Notes: generated by a model not told the origin, from the letters alone. DNA of 61,481 nt from an uncultured Odoribacter sp. (GCA_900544025.1 UQTM01000013.1:1-61481); one strand, 5' to 3'. Counted from the first letter of the stretch, positions 33,407 to 42,720 are shown. Translations and numbers: made by a program.

Positions 33407-35035
33407 TTACTCTTGCTGCAACTTCACCACAGAACTATTCTCGAGGGCTTTTCCCAGGGTGTTATCCTTCAACCCATAAATCGGATAAAAACCGTCGTCA
33501 TCCAATATAAGCCGGCCGATAAACGATTTCACCGTAATATCCATGATGTCGCGGGAAGTTCGGATTCCTTTGGCATCCGGCTTTATTCCCCGTTTCTCTG
33601 CATAAGCCACTAAGCCGTCCACCAGATTGAATTTATCCAGATATTTCAAAAGTTGTTTGTAATCCTTTATTCCTTTCATTTCCGGACGATGCCGATCGAC
33701 AAAGCTAATTGCATATTCATACATCGTCTGTGTGCGGTCGAGTTGGTTAAGGTATCTGGAACCTCCCACCGTATCGGCAGGAATGAATAAGTCGGGCATC
33801 ACTCCGCCTCCGCCATATACCGTACGTCCGCCGACGGTCTGATATTTCAGTTTTTCATCGAAATGGATGCTGTCTTCTTGTTCGAATTCACCGTGCAGCA
33901 ATCGCTCGTTCAAATCGTTATAATACTTTTCTTTCCCTTGGTCGTAAGGTTTTTGTATCGACCTGCCGGAAGGAATATAATAACGGGCTACCGTCAAACG
34001 CAAAGCCGAACCGTCGGGCAAAGGACGCTGTTCCTGCACCAATCCTTTCCCAAAGGAACGCCGCCCGATAATCACACCCCGGTCATTGTCCTGAATCGCT
34101 CCTGCAAAAATTTCGCTTGCCGAAGCGCTGAACTCATTGATCAACACCGTGACAGGCAAATCCTGATATCTTCCTTTTCCGTTAGAATTATAATCCACCC
34201 GGGGCGATGCTTTTCCCTGGGTATAAAGAATCAGCTTCTGATCGGGTAAAAATTCATTGATCATCCGTATAGCAATCGGCAATATACCGCCTTCGTTCCA
34301 ACGTAAATCCACGACCAGCCGTTTCATTCCCTGCTTTTGCAGCGTGTCGAGGGCAGCCACAAATTCATTGTAGGTATTCATGCCGAATACCTTTACTTTC
34401 ACATATCCGGTCGTGTCGTTCGCCATATACGCAACATCCACACTCTTTACCGGGATCGTTCCCCTCACAATATCTTTCACGATAGGCGTCTTCTCTCCGG
34501 GGCGCATAATTGTCAGTTTCACTTCCGAACCCATCTCTCCCCGCATCATTTTCATTATCTTATCGGTATCCATTTTCCGCCCGGCTACAATCGAATCGTT
34601 TACCTTCACAATGCGGTCGCCATCCTGTATGCCTGCCAGTTCGGAAGGACCTCCGGGAACGACTTTAATCACCATCACCGTATCACGGTATTTATAAAAT
34701 TGCACGCCGATCCCTCCGAAATTTCCTGCCATTTCTTCGTTCACCCGGGGCATGTCTTTTGCCGGAATATATACAGTATGGGGATCGAGGTCTTTAATTA
34801 ATAAAGGAATCGCTCCTTCTTCGATCTTTTTAATATCCACCGTATCCACATAAGAATAATTGATCATATTCATAATCATGTCCAATTTACTCCCCTGCAC
34901 AGGCAGAAATCCCCCTCCCTGCTGGCCTCCCACCATAGGATTACGTGAAAAAAGGGAATTGATAAACATTCCCAACACAATAGCCAGGGCTATCACCACC
35001 GGCATAATAATCACTTTTAACTTGTTATTATACAT
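33407..35035 (-). CDS. S41-family C-terminal processing peptidase
   Basis: The 542-residue protein has an N-terminal membrane anchor (about residues 8-27), a PDZ domain (around GGPSELAGIQDGDRIVKVND) and the S41 core with the catalytic serine in NEFSASASEIFAGA and lysine in RRSFGKGLVQ. It resembles CtpA/Tsp-type proteases that trim envelope proteins. The ATG at 35035 is preferred to a TTG at 35065 that overlaps the upstream gene. It is the third gene of a likely operon with polyprenyl synthase and dCMP deaminase. Confidence 0.92.
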   Translation of the reverse strand: MYNNKLKVIIMPVVIALAIVLGMFINSLFSRNPMVGGQQGGGFLPVQGSKLDMIMNMINYSYVDTVDIKKIEEGAIPLLIKDLDPHTVYIPAKDMPRVNEEMAGNFGGIGVQFYKYRDTVMVIKVVPGGPSELAGIQDGDRIVKVNDSIVAGRKMDTDKIMKMMRGEMGSEVKLTIMRPGEKTPIVKDIVRGTIPVKSVDVAYMANDTTGYVKVKVFGMNTYNEFVAALDTLQKQGMKRLVVDLRWNEGGILPIAIRMINEFLPDQKLILYTQGKASPRVDYNSNGKGRYQDLPVTVLINEFSASASEIFAGAIQDNDRGVIIGRRSFGKGLVQEQRPLPDGSALRLTVARYYIPSGRSIQKPYDQGKEKYYNDLNERLLHGEFEQEDSIHFDEKLKYQTVGGRTVYGGGGVMPDLFIPADTVGGSRYLNQLDRTQTMYEYAISFVDRHRPEMKGIKDYKQLLKYLDKFNLVDGLVAYAEKRGIKPDAKGIRTSRDIMDITVKSFIGRLILDDDGFYPIYGLKDNTLGKALENSSVVKLQQE

Positions 35036-35054
35036 GTTCCTTCTACTTGTCTGT

Positions 35055-35480
35055 TTAAATTTCAATCAAATCAACCCCGATGCCTGCTTTTTGCAATAAT
35101 TCGATACCGTCGCTATAACGGTACATCTCCGAATAGACCACCCGTCTGATTCCCGCCTGAATGATGAGTTTGGCACACTCGATGCAGGGAGAAGCCGTCA
35201 CATAAAGCGTAGCACCGTCACTACTATTGCCGGACTTCGCCACTTTAGTGATGGCATTGGCTTCCGCATGCAAAACATAAGGCTTCGTATGCCCTTCCTC
35301 GTCCTCACAAAGATTCTCAAAACCGGAAGGCGTACCGTTATAGCCGTCGGAGATAATAGATTTGTCTTTTACAATCAAAGCCCCGACCCGCCTACGCTCA
35401 CAGTATGAATTTTCAGACCAGATACGTGCCATTCGCAAGTATCTTTCATCGAGTAATCTTTGTTTTGCTGGCTCTTCCAT
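35055..35480 (-). CDS. dCMP deaminase-like zinc enzyme
   Basis: The 141-residue deaminase has the zinc site HAEAN (H71, E73) and SPCIECA (C99, C102), and SDGYNGTPSGFENL typical of dCMP deaminases. It supplies dUMP for thymidylate synthesis. It begins 7 bases after the polyprenyl synthase stop and ends 19 bases before the S41 start. Confidence 0.92.
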   Translation of the reverse strand: MEEPAKQRLLDERYLRMARIWSENSYCERRRVGALIVKDKSIISDGYNGTPSGFENLCEDEEGHTKPYVLHAEANAITKVAKSGNSSDGATLYVTASPCIECAKLIIQAGIRRVVYSEMYRYSDGIELLQKAGIGVDLIEI

Positions 35481-35487
35481 ATACTTA

Positions 35488-36462
35488 TCATTTTTTACGG
35501 TCGCCGATATATTCTATCATATCCCGGAAATTCACTTTCCGTTCTTCCGGTACATCGATTTTTTCAAGCGCCAAACGGCTTTTTTCCATATAATCGTCCA
35601 CAATGTTCATCACAGCCTCTTTCACCCCGGCCCGGTTATAAATCTCTGTCACAGCCTGAATTTTTTCCTGCGGGTTAAAATCCTTTTTAGTCAGCCACTC
35701 CTTCAACAAAGCCCGGTCGCTTTCTCCTGCCAACTCAAACGCTTTAATCAGCAAATAAGTTTTCTTATTACACAAAATATCTCCCCCGATCTTCTTTCCA
35801 AACTCCTCGGTATCTCCGTACACGTCCAGATAATCGTCCTGCAACTGGAACACTAATCCCAAATATCCTCCAAAATCGTAAAGCGCTTTATATTCATGCT
35901 CAGGCGCACCTGCGATCAACGCTCCATGCCGCATGCTCCCGGCAATCAATACCGAAGTTTTCAGGTAAATCATGTGAAGATATTCTTCCTCCGTCACATC
36001 GTCGCGGGTTTCGAACTCCATATCGTATTGTTGCCCTTTGCAAACATCCATCGCCACTTGGTTAAAGCCATCGATCACCTGACGCAGGTATGGATCTTCG
36101 CAACTCTCGATATATTTGTAGGCCGTAATTGCCGCAGCATCTCCACTCAGAATAGCCACATTGCTGTTCCACTTTTTGTGCACCGTCTGTCGTCCGCGGC
36201 GCAATTCCGCATCGTCCATCACATCGTCGTGCAAAAGAGTGTAATTATGAAATATTTCAATACCGATAGCCGATTTCAAAGCCTTTTCAATATCATCCCG
36301 ATAAAGGTTGTAAGCCATCAGAGCCAGCACAGGCCTCAGCCTTTTCCCTCCGTCCTCCAAAATATACTTAATCGGTTCAAACAAAGACTGCGGTGTTTCC
36401 ACATATTCCTGCTTCTGTAACTCTATGCTGATGATCTCTCTTAATTGGTCTATTGAATACAT
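35488..36462 (-). CDS. Polyprenyl diphosphate synthase
   Basis: The 324-residue prenyltransferase has both aspartate-rich motifs: LLHDDVMDDAELRRGRQTVH and QLQDDYLDVYGD, plus GGKRLRP near residue 37. It condenses isopentenyl diphosphate into all-trans chains for quinones or other lipids; chain length cannot be read with confidence. First gene of the operon with dCMP deaminase and S41 protease; a near-consensus TACCTTTA box lies about 65 bases upstream. Confidence 0.92.
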   Translation of the reverse strand: MYSIDQLREIISIELQKQEYVETPQSLFEPIKYILEDGGKRLRPVLALMAYNLYRDDIEKALKSAIGIEIFHNYTLLHDDVMDDAELRRGRQTVHKKWNSNVAILSGDAAAITAYKYIESCEDPYLRQVIDGFNQVAMDVCKGQQYDMEFETRDDVTEEEYLHMIYLKTSVLIAGSMRHGALIAGAPEHEYKALYDFGGYLGLVFQLQDDYLDVYGDTEEFGKKIGGDILCNKKTYLLIKAFELAGESDRALLKEWLTKKDFNPQEKIQAVTEIYNRAGVKEAVMNIVDDYMEKSRLALEKIDVPEERKVNFRDMIEYIGDRKK

Positions 36463-36640
36463 TACACTACAATTTTCTACGATATAAATTCACTTTATTT
36501 AGAAAGCTGCTAATTTAATAAAAAAGTAAAGGTAATTTTTCACTTTACTTATTTTTATTTCCTTTCCACACCCAAAGAGCACCGGGCATAAAAAACACTC
36601 TCCCGGTACCGATTTTCAAAAATTATAATAGATGATACCG

Positions 36641-36757
36641 CTACTGTATGCCTAATGCCGGATATGGAATCGGGATTCCTCCATCCCGTCCGGCGGGCTG
36701 GTTATCAATGCAAGCCGTCACTTCCTGGCCATTCACACCCATAAAACCAGCTTTCAT
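36641..36757 (-). CDS. Possible 38-residue peptide, unknown
   Basis: A minus-strand ATG at 36757 opens 38 codons, MKAGFMGVNGQEV... ending ...PYPALGIQ and a TAG. It has one cysteine, and its C-terminal half is rich in glycine and proline. It has no recognised match, no signal peptide and a short length that could arise by chance. An inverted repeat lies immediately upstream of the ATG. Low confidence. Confidence 0.2.
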   Translation of the reverse strand: MKAGFMGVNGQEVTACIDNQPAGRDGGIPIPYPALGIQ

Positions 36758-36760
36758 TTT

Positions 36761-36780
36761 TGTTACAAATTTGTGTAACA
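36761..36780. promoter_or_regulatory. Inverted repeat TGTTACA-N6-TGTAACA
   Basis: Perfect 7-bp arms (36761-36767 and 36774-36780). It could bind a dimeric regulator or form a hairpin in front of the short ORF. Confidence 0.35.
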
Positions 36781-36940
36781 GGCATCTACACGGAAGATAT
36801 ATAAGACGCCATTGTACACAAGCACGATCTTTTCAGAAAAAGTCATAGATTTGCCATGCTGAAAACAGGAATACAGCAGAAAAGTCCGGTGTATTTGAAA
36901 AATATTCCTACCTCGTTATCAAAAATGAATACAACATACC

Positions 36941-37414
36941 ATGACAAAGAATCTATTTTTTGCAATACTTTTAATTACGATTTCATTCGCCGGCTGCCAG
37001 TCCGAAGATAACGTCGAAACTCCCCGGGAAGAAACACAAGTAACATTATACGATCGAAATAAAGAAGCGATCGCTTACATCGACTATGATGACGAAGCAA
37101 CAATATATACTTTTGAAGGAGAGCCTGTCGCTTACATCGAATCGAAAGAACAAGTTTATAGTTTCAATGCCAAATTATTAGGATGGTATGTGGACGGAGT
37201 CCTGTATGACCGGACTTATCATGCTGTCGGCGCAAAACATGGAATCGTCAGAGGCGGAATAAATACCGTGGTTACACGTCTTGAAAAAATAAAAGGAGTA
37301 AAACACATAAAACCTGAAAAACCGGTGAAGGGAAATGATTTTATCCATCCCGTACTGAAAGATAGCTGGAGTGAAACCACGCTGACCGAATTTTTTGCCG
37401 ACGGCAAAAAATAA
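36941..37414 (+). CDS. Lipoprotein, 4-fold beta-flower-like
   Basis: The 157-residue protein has a lipobox FAGC at residue 16-19. The mature part begins QSEDNVE, an acidic stretch like the surface-export signal of Bacteroidota lipoproteins. Then come short repeats typical of the 4-fold beta-flower domain: VTLYDRNKEAIAYIDY, ATIYTFEGEPVAYIE and VYSFNAKLLGWYVDGVLYD. The function is unknown. It stands alone. Confidence 0.65.
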   Translation: MTKNLFFAILLITISFAGCQSEDNVETPREETQVTLYDRNKEAIAYIDYDDEATIYTFEGEPVAYIESKEQVYSFNAKLLGWYVDGVLYDRTYHAVGAKHGIVRGGINTVVTRLEKIKGVKHIKPEKPVKGNDFIHPVLKDSWSETTLTEFFADGKK

Positions 37415-37598
37415 TAGGAAAAATATATGATGTTATGATATCGTTTCTACTTGGGGACTGAACAAGAAAAACCGGATGCAGAACAAAAGAAGTGATGTTG
37501 TCTCCGGTGGAATTGCAACCCCGGGAATCAGTTCGATTATGCCTTTACCGTACAGGCAAAAAACGATCGGCAGGATGCGCGGAGATACTCTGCTATAT

Positions 37599-37628
37599 GA
37601 AAAGAACCGGAGTTATCCGGTTCTTTTC
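37599..37628 (-). terminator. Terminator of tRNA-Arg
   Basis: A 12-bp stem GAAAAGAACCGG/CCGGTTCTTTTC (37599-37610 with 37617-37628), three bases beyond the tRNA 3' end on the minus strand. Confidence 0.75.
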
Positions 37629-37630
37629 AT

Positions 37631-37705
37631 TGGTAGTCGAGCCGGGAATCGAACCCGAATCTAAAGTTTAGGAAACTTCCGTTCTATCCATTGAACTACT
37701 CAACC
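37631..37705 (-). tRNA. tRNA-Arg (anticodon CCT)
   Basis: The minus strand folds as a cloverleaf with acceptor GGTTGAG/CTCGACT (two G-U pairs), a GTTC/GAAC D stem, anticodon stem GAAGT/ACTTT around TTCCTAA (anticodon CCT, reading AGG), and a T arm with TTCGATT. The 3' CCA is encoded, unlike in the tRNA-Pro at 10864. Confidence 0.93.
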
Positions 37706-37718
37706 ATCTATCCGCGTG

Positions 37719-37726
37719 CAAAAGTA
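37719..37726 (-). promoter_or_regulatory. -7 promoter element of tRNA-Arg
   Basis: TACTTTTG on the minus strand fits TAnnTTTG, 13 bases upstream of the tRNA. Confidence 0.6.
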
Positions 37727-37867
37727 GTAAATTTATTGGAAAGTGAAAAATCAAGCGGTAAAGAGTAAAATATTTTAACCGCATCACAATTCTCCGTTCC
37801 TGCTTTTTCCGATCCGATAATATTTACAGACAAGTATCCTTTCTGCCGGTCAATCCATAAAGTTTTA

Positions 37868-37875
37868 TACCTTTG
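37868..37875 (+). promoter_or_regulatory. -7 promoter element of dtd
   Basis: TACCTTTG fits TAnnTTTG, 31 bases before the ATG. Confidence 0.6.
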
Positions 37876-37906
37876 CCCGTATATAATCATTACGAATAAA
37901 CAAATT

Positions 37907-38359
37907 ATGAAAGTTGTTATTCAGCGTGTTTTGCAAGCAAGCGTTACTATCGAAGGAAAAGTCCATTCGGCTATCGGCAAAGGTATGATGATTTTGGTAG
38001 GCATTCAGGCCGACGACACAGCGGAAGATATCGAATGGCTGACCGGAAAAATTTGTAATCTCCGAATTTTCGACGACGAAAACGGAGTGATGAATAAATC
38101 GGTAAAAGAAGACGGAGGAGATATTTTAGCCGTCAGTCAATTCACTCTAATGGCCAGGGTAAAGAAAGGAAACCGTCCCTCTTACATCGATGCCGCCCGT
38201 CCTGAGGTTTCTATCCCGCTTTATGAACTATTCGTGAAATCATTGAGCGAAGAAATGCAAAAAGAGGTTAAAACTGGTGTATTCGGCGCAGATATGAAAG
38301 TCGAATTAATCAATAACGGGCCTGTCACTATCCTCATCGATTCTAAAAATCGTTTATAA
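37907..38359 (+). CDS. dtd: D-aminoacyl-tRNA deacylase
   Basis: The 150-residue enzyme removes D-amino acids from mischarged tRNA. It starts MKVVIQRVLQASVTIEGK and shows the two active-site motifs SQFTL and NNGPVTI. Length matches the family. A MazG-like gene follows 24 bases later and is probably on the same transcript. Confidence 0.96.
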   Translation: MKVVIQRVLQASVTIEGKVHSAIGKGMMILVGIQADDTAEDIEWLTGKICNLRIFDDENGVMNKSVKEDGGDILAVSQFTLMARVKKGNRPSYIDAARPEVSIPLYELFVKSLSEEMQKEVKTGVFGADMKVELINNGPVTILIDSKNRL

Positions 38360-38383
38360 TTTCTATTTTCTAAAAATACGGGT

Positions 38384-38713
38384 ATGGAACTAAAAGAACT
38401 TCAAGATAAAGTAGATTCCTGGATCAAAGAATACGGCGTACGGTATTTCAATGAACTGACCAATATGGCCATCCTGACGGAAGAAGTGGGGGAATTGGCG
38501 CGGGTAATAGCCAGAAAATACGGAGAACAATCTTTCAAAGAAGGCGAAAAAGACAATCTTGCGGACGAAATGGCAGATGTTTTATGGGTTTTGGCTTGCC
38601 TTGCCAATCAAACAGGAGTGGATTTAACGGAAGCTATGGAAAAAAACTTTGCCAAAAAAACCATAAGAGATGTAAAAAGGCATAAAAACAATCCTAAAAT
38701 ACAGGAGCATTAA
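38384..38713 (+). CDS. MazG-like nucleotide pyrophosphohydrolase
   Basis: The 109-residue all-helical protein has the metal-binding EEVGELARVIARKYGE and NLADEMADVLWVLACLA motifs of the MazG-like group. It likely hydrolyses non-canonical or excess nucleoside triphosphates to monophosphates. Co-transcription with dtd gives a quality-control pair. Confidence 0.9.
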   Translation: MELKELQDKVDSWIKEYGVRYFNELTNMAILTEEVGELARVIARKYGEQSFKEGEKDNLADEMADVLWVLACLANQTGVDLTEAMEKNFAKKTIRDVKRHKNNPKIQEH

Positions 38714-38816
38714 TATATTCTTGTTAAATTTGCTCGTTTGATATTTTTTAACACTTGGGAAATCCGAATTGAAAAGAAACCGGAGGTCTTAAATTCGATT
38801 TTCCAAACTTTATAAA

Positions 38817-41222
38817 ATGAGCATGTGGACAAAGATTGCAGGGATTATCCTGCGTTATCGGATTGCATTTATCGCAGGAGTTTTACTGGGAACGATTTTC
38901 ATGGGATTTCAGATCAAGAATATCCAGATGTCCTATGAAAGTGCCGATTTATTACCCGCCGACGATCCCGCTTATATCGATTACAGCAAATTCCGGGAAA
39001 CTTTCGGACAAGAAGGGAATGCCATGGTCTTCGCCATTCAGGATTCCAATTTTTACGAATTGGATAAAATCAACGACTGGATTGCCATGGGCGATAGCAT
39101 CAAAGCCCTGAAAGGAGTAAACGCCTTAATTTCCATCACCCACACCTTTAATTTACATAAGAACACCGACCTGAAAAAATTCGAGGTGCTCCCGATTTTT
39201 CCTTCCCGCATTTCTACCAAAGAGGAACTCGACAGTCTGGCTTATATTGCAGAGAACCTGCCTTTTTACGAAGGTATGCTGCTGGATAAAAAAACACATG
39301 CATACAACATGATGATCACCGTATCCGCCGAAGTCATGAATTCCCCGGCACGGGTGGAATTGGTGGAAAAGGTGCTGGATATTACCGATCATTTTACGGA
39401 AAAATACAACCTGAAGATGCACTATTCAGGTATGCCCTACATCCGGGTAATCAATGCGGAGAATATCAAAGGCGAAATGTACATGTTCATCGCTTTGTCG
39501 TTATTGATCACCGCCATTATCCTTTACCTGTTTTTCAGCTCTTTCCGGATCGTAGGATTCTGTGTCGGTATCATCGGTATCAATGTGGTGTGGGCAATGG
39601 GATTCATGGCTATGTTGGGAATAAAAATCACCCTGCTGACGGCTATGCTGCCTCCTTTACTGATCGTGATCGGCATTCCGAATTGCGTGTATATGGTCAA
39701 TAAGTATCATGCCGAATATGTCCGGCACGGTAACAAGATCAAAGCCTTACAGCGTATGGTTCAAAAAATCGGAAATGCGACGCTACTATCCAACCTGACT
39801 ACAGCAGCAGGCTTCGCAACCTTTATAATCACTTCCAGCCGTATATTGGTCGAATTCGGGTTAATTGCCTTTATGAGTATTACCACCGTATTCCTGGTAT
39901 GCCTTATTTTAATTCCCACCATATTCAGTTTCCTGCCTGTTCCCGATCCGAAACAAACCAAACACCTTTACAACCCTTTTATCAATAAGGTTATCGATAA
40001 ATTGATTTTTATCGTTATCAACCGGCGTACGGTTATCTATATCACCGCTTCGATAATCACGGCAGCCGGGATCTTCGGGATCACTCTCATGAAAACGACA
40101 GGATACATGGTGGACGACCTGAAAGAAACCGATCCCATCCGGCAAGACCTGTCTTTCTTCGAATCGAACTTCGGCGGGCTAATGCCTTTGGAAGTAACCA
40201 TCGATTTCAAAAAACCCAATCAGGTATTCAAATTATCGAACCTTGAAAAATTGAATGAATTAAATACGGAACTATCCAGCGACCCCGATCTATCGCGTTC
40301 CATCTCGGTTGTGGAAGCGGCAAAGTTCGCCAACCAGGCTTATTATAACGGAAAATCATCCTACTACAAGCTGCCGAATAACATGACGAAAAATTTTATC
40401 ATGAAATATGTATCGGAATCGACCGAAGGGACGAGTTCTATGGCAAAATCTTTTGTCGATTCCACCGCAAGCAAAGTCAGATTGAGCTTTAGGGTGAAAG
40501 ATATCGGCACGAAAAGAATGGAAGCTAAAGAAGATACCTTATATAAAATCACCGAACGTATTTTTCCTACGGACAAGCACGATATAAATATCACCGGATC
40601 GAGCATCGTATTTTTCAAAGGAAACCAATATCTGATCAAAAATCTGTTTTCTTCCCTTGCGCTGGCCATTATCCTGATTGCAGGCTTTATGGCCTGGATG
40701 TTCAAAAGCAAACGCATGGTGCTGATCGCACTCGTCCCCAATGTCATACCTCAGATTATCACCGCCGCAATTATGGGCTATGCAGGCATTCCGATAAAAG
40801 CTTCCACAATTTTGGTTTTCAGCGTCGCTTTCGGAATCTCGGTCGATAACACCATTCACTATTTAGCTAAATACAGGCAGGAACTCCAGGCTACGAACTG
40901 GAGCATCCGGTCGTCGGTTGTGCTCGCCCTGAAAGAGATAGGTCAAAGTATGATCTATACTTCCATTATTTTACTTTGCGGTTTCAGTATATTCTGCCTG
41001 TCGAGTTTCGGAGGTACTTTCGCGTTGGGACTATTGACCTCTATCACTCTATTTGCGGCTATGCTGGCGAATCTGATTATTTTACCTTCTTTGCTTCTGA
41101 CAATGGAAAAAAGCATTACCAATAAAACTTTCCGGGAACCGTTGTTGCAAATCTACGACGAAGAAGAGGATATCGATGCGGATAAATTGGAGATAGAGGA
41201 AAATCACGAAGAAAAACCATAA
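38817..41222 (+). CDS. RND/MMPL-family exporter
   Basis: The 801-residue protein has the two-fold RND layout: a first helix, a periplasmic domain (about 35-215), five or six helices (220-385), another helix near 405, a second periplasmic domain and a second helix bundle (600-770). GISVDNTIHYLAKYRQE is the sterol-sensing/RND helix 4 motif with the charged residues. The tail is acidic (EEEDIDADKLEIEENHEE). MMPL-type relatives move lipids or hopanoids; substrate unknown. Confidence 0.88.
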   Translation: MSMWTKIAGIILRYRIAFIAGVLLGTIFMGFQIKNIQMSYESADLLPADDPAYIDYSKFRETFGQEGNAMVFAIQDSNFYELDKINDWIAMGDSIKALKGVNALISITHTFNLHKNTDLKKFEVLPIFPSRISTKEELDSLAYIAENLPFYEGMLLDKKTHAYNMMITVSAEVMNSPARVELVEKVLDITDHFTEKYNLKMHYSGMPYIRVINAENIKGEMYMFIALSLLITAIILYLFFSSFRIVGFCVGIIGINVVWAMGFMAMLGIKITLLTAMLPPLLIVIGIPNCVYMVNKYHAEYVRHGNKIKALQRMVQKIGNATLLSNLTTAAGFATFIITSSRILVEFGLIAFMSITTVFLVCLILIPTIFSFLPVPDPKQTKHLYNPFINKVIDKLIFIVINRRTVIYITASIITAAGIFGITLMKTTGYMVDDLKETDPIRQDLSFFESNFGGLMPLEVTIDFKKPNQVFKLSNLEKLNELNTELSSDPDLSRSISVVEAAKFANQAYYNGKSSYYKLPNNMTKNFIMKYVSESTEGTSSMAKSFVDSTASKVRLSFRVKDIGTKRMEAKEDTLYKITERIFPTDKHDINITGSSIVFFKGNQYLIKNLFSSLALAIILIAGFMAWMFKSKRMVLIALVPNVIPQIITAAIMGYAGIPIKASTILVFSVAFGISVDNTIHYLAKYRQELQATNWSIRSSVVLALKEIGQSMIYTSIILLCGFSIFCLSSFGGTFALGLLTSITLFAAMLANLIILPSLLLTMEKSITNKTFREPLLQIYDEEEDIDADKLEIEENHEEKP

Positions 41223-41241
41223 ATCACATTAAAGAATAAAT

Positions 41242-41282
41242 AAAAAAGCTGTTTGAAATTCTATCTTTCAAACAGCTTTTTT
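41242..41282. terminator. Bidirectional terminator after RND exporter
   Basis: A 17-bp stem (41242-41258 with 41266-41282) lies between the converging RND and deoC genes, with A and T runs on the two sides. Confidence 0.9.
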
Positions 41283-41304
41283 TATACCGGCCGGATAGCC
41301 TATA

Positions 41305-42180
41305 TTATTTGGCAATCTGCAAAGCCTTGATTTCTTTTACAATATCGTCCATCAACTGGGATGCACCGATCCGGAAATAATAAGGAGTCAGCCATTCGCT
41401 TCCCAAAACGTAATTAACGATCGTCAGATAACGGATTGCATTCTGAGCTTTGGACACTCCTCCGGCAACTTTTAAGCCGACTCTTTTACCTGTCTGTCCG
41501 TAGTATGCCTTGATCGCCTCACACATGACGTATGCCGATTCAGGAGTAGCATTCACCGGAACTTTTCCGGTAGAGGTCTTGATAAAATCAGCCCCCGCAT
41601 AAGCACTGATCAGAGAAGCATAAAAAATGGTTTCCAAATCTTTCAATTCTCCGGTTTCCAAAATCACTTTCAAACGTACCCCTTCACAAACTTTACGGAT
41701 CGCTTTCAATTCCCTGTAAACTTTTTCATAATTCTTTTCAAGCATATCGCCCACGGAAATCACAACATCCACTTCCTGCGCTCCTGCACTGATCGCCATT
41801 TTACATTCGGCCAGTTTGATTTCGGTGAAAGTTTGGGAATTCGGAAAATTACCTGCAACCACAGCGGTTTGAATCTGGGTTTCCTTCAATCCTTCCCGGA
41901 CAATACCTGCAAAATTCGGATACACGCAAACGGCTGCCACTTCCCGAAGGTTGAATTTTTTCAATTTCTTCAGTAAATCCGCTACGAAAAGCCTGACCGA
42001 TTCTTCCGTATCCGTCAGTTTTAGCGTAGTATAGTCCATACATGCAACACAAAATTCGAGATTTTCCTGACAAAAAGCCTGTTTCACCTCTTTCTCTACA
42101 ACCCCATCTAAATTAAATTGTATTTTGTCATCCAAATTTACACAGTTGTAGGTTGCCAATATTTCCGATATATTATCCAT
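41305..42180 (-). CDS. deoC: Deoxyribose-phosphate aldolase
   Basis: The 291-residue enzyme cleaves 2-deoxyribose 5-phosphate to glyceraldehyde 3-phosphate and acetaldehyde. It shows DYTTLKLTDT near the start, VILETGELKD, and the Schiff-base lysine in DFIKTSTGKVP, with a second lysine in GLKVAGGV. It is longer than the bacterial average and belongs to the larger subgroup. It lies 36 bases after mmcQ on the same strand. Confidence 0.95.
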   Translation of the reverse strand: MDNISEILATYNCVNLDDKIQFNLDGVVEKEVKQAFCQENLEFCVACMDYTTLKLTDTEESVRLFVADLLKKLKKFNLREVAAVCVYPNFAGIVREGLKETQIQTAVVAGNFPNSQTFTEIKLAECKMAISAGAQEVDVVISVGDMLEKNYEKVYRELKAIRKVCEGVRLKVILETGELKDLETIFYASLISAYAGADFIKTSTGKVPVNATPESAYVMCEAIKAYYGQTGKRVGLKVAGGVSKAQNAIRYLTIVNYVLGSEWLTPYYFRIGASQLMDDIVKEIKALQIAK

Positions 42181-42216
42181 ATATAATTATTTGTTATCGA
42201 TTGTTTCGATTCCTCG

Positions 42217-42564
42217 TTAAAGTCCCAGCAGAGCTTTTTCCTGTTTTGTCAGTTTAGCCCTGACCAAGCGGTAGGAGTTCTCTATCCAGACTTTTAACAT
42301 ACTATCGCTGATTGTCCCGTCTATTAATACGGTATTCCAATACTTTTTGTTCATGTGGTAACCGGGCAAGACTGCCGGAAACCTTTCCCGCAATTCAAGT
42401 GCCTCATCAGGATCACATTTCAGGTTCATTTTCAGACTCTCGTCCAGGGGAGCAAAACAAAACATCTTTCCCCCTACCTTAAACACCAGCACTCCGTCCC
42501 ACAACACCTCTTCTGTCGTAAATTCCAGATTCAGACAAAATTCTCTCAATTCCTCAATATTCAT
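42217..42564 (-). CDS. MmcQ/YjbR-family protein
   Basis: The 115-residue protein has MNIEELREFCLNL, LVFKVGGKMFCF and PGYHMNKKYWNTV, the hallmarks of the MmcQ/YjbR (CyaY-like) DNA-binding family. Its cellular role is not established. A strong promoter (-33 TTTA, 19-base spacer, -7 TAATTTTG) ends only 5 bases before the ATG, so the transcript should be nearly leaderless. Confidence 0.88.
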   Translation of the reverse strand: MNIEELREFCLNLEFTTEEVLWDGVLVFKVGGKMFCFAPLDESLKMNLKCDPDEALELRERFPAVLPGYHMNKKYWNTVLIDGTISDSMLKVWIENSYRLVRAKLTKQEKALLGL

Positions 42565-42569
42565 GGTTA

Positions 42570-42600
42570 CAAAATTACATAATGTTTACGAGCTTTTAAA
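42570..42600 (-). promoter_or_regulatory. Promoter of mmcQ-deoC
   Basis: On the minus strand TTTA (42600-42597), 19 bases, then TAATTTTG (42577-42570). The -7 box ends 5 bases upstream of the mmcQ ATG at 42564. Confidence 0.65.
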
Positions 42601-42620
42601 CTTTTCTCCTTTAAAATATT

Positions 42621-42628
42621 TATCTTTG
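42621..42628 (+). promoter_or_regulatory. -7 promoter element of mutS
   Basis: TATCTTTG fits TAnnTTTG, 92 bases before the ATG, divergent from the mmcQ promoter. Confidence 0.55.
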
Positions 42629-42720
42629 AAAGCTACAAAATAACTCAAAATTATTGAAGGATACTAATGGTGTAGCGGTTTATCCTATTAAAAAATGTTT
42701 TTTGATATAACAATATAAAA

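Larger units (their letters stand above)
36463..36940. other. Gene-poor interval with possible short ORF
   Basis: The 478 bases hold no gene that I can name. They contain a hairpin ACCGGG/CCCGGT (36581-36607), a 38-codon minus-strand ORF (36641-36757) and an inverted repeat at 36761-36780. Base composition is richer in GC within the short ORF than around it. Confidence 0.5.

Noticed and set aside
36648..36848. 66-codon plus-strand ORF after the polyprenyl synthase promoter
   Set aside because: It is antisense to the 38-codon candidate and crosses the inverted repeat; no signal peptide or family pattern. Neither strand is strongly supported.
37476..37664. 62-codon plus-strand ORF beside tRNA-Arg
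   Set aside because: It runs into the tRNA and its terminator hairpin, and lacks protein-like character.
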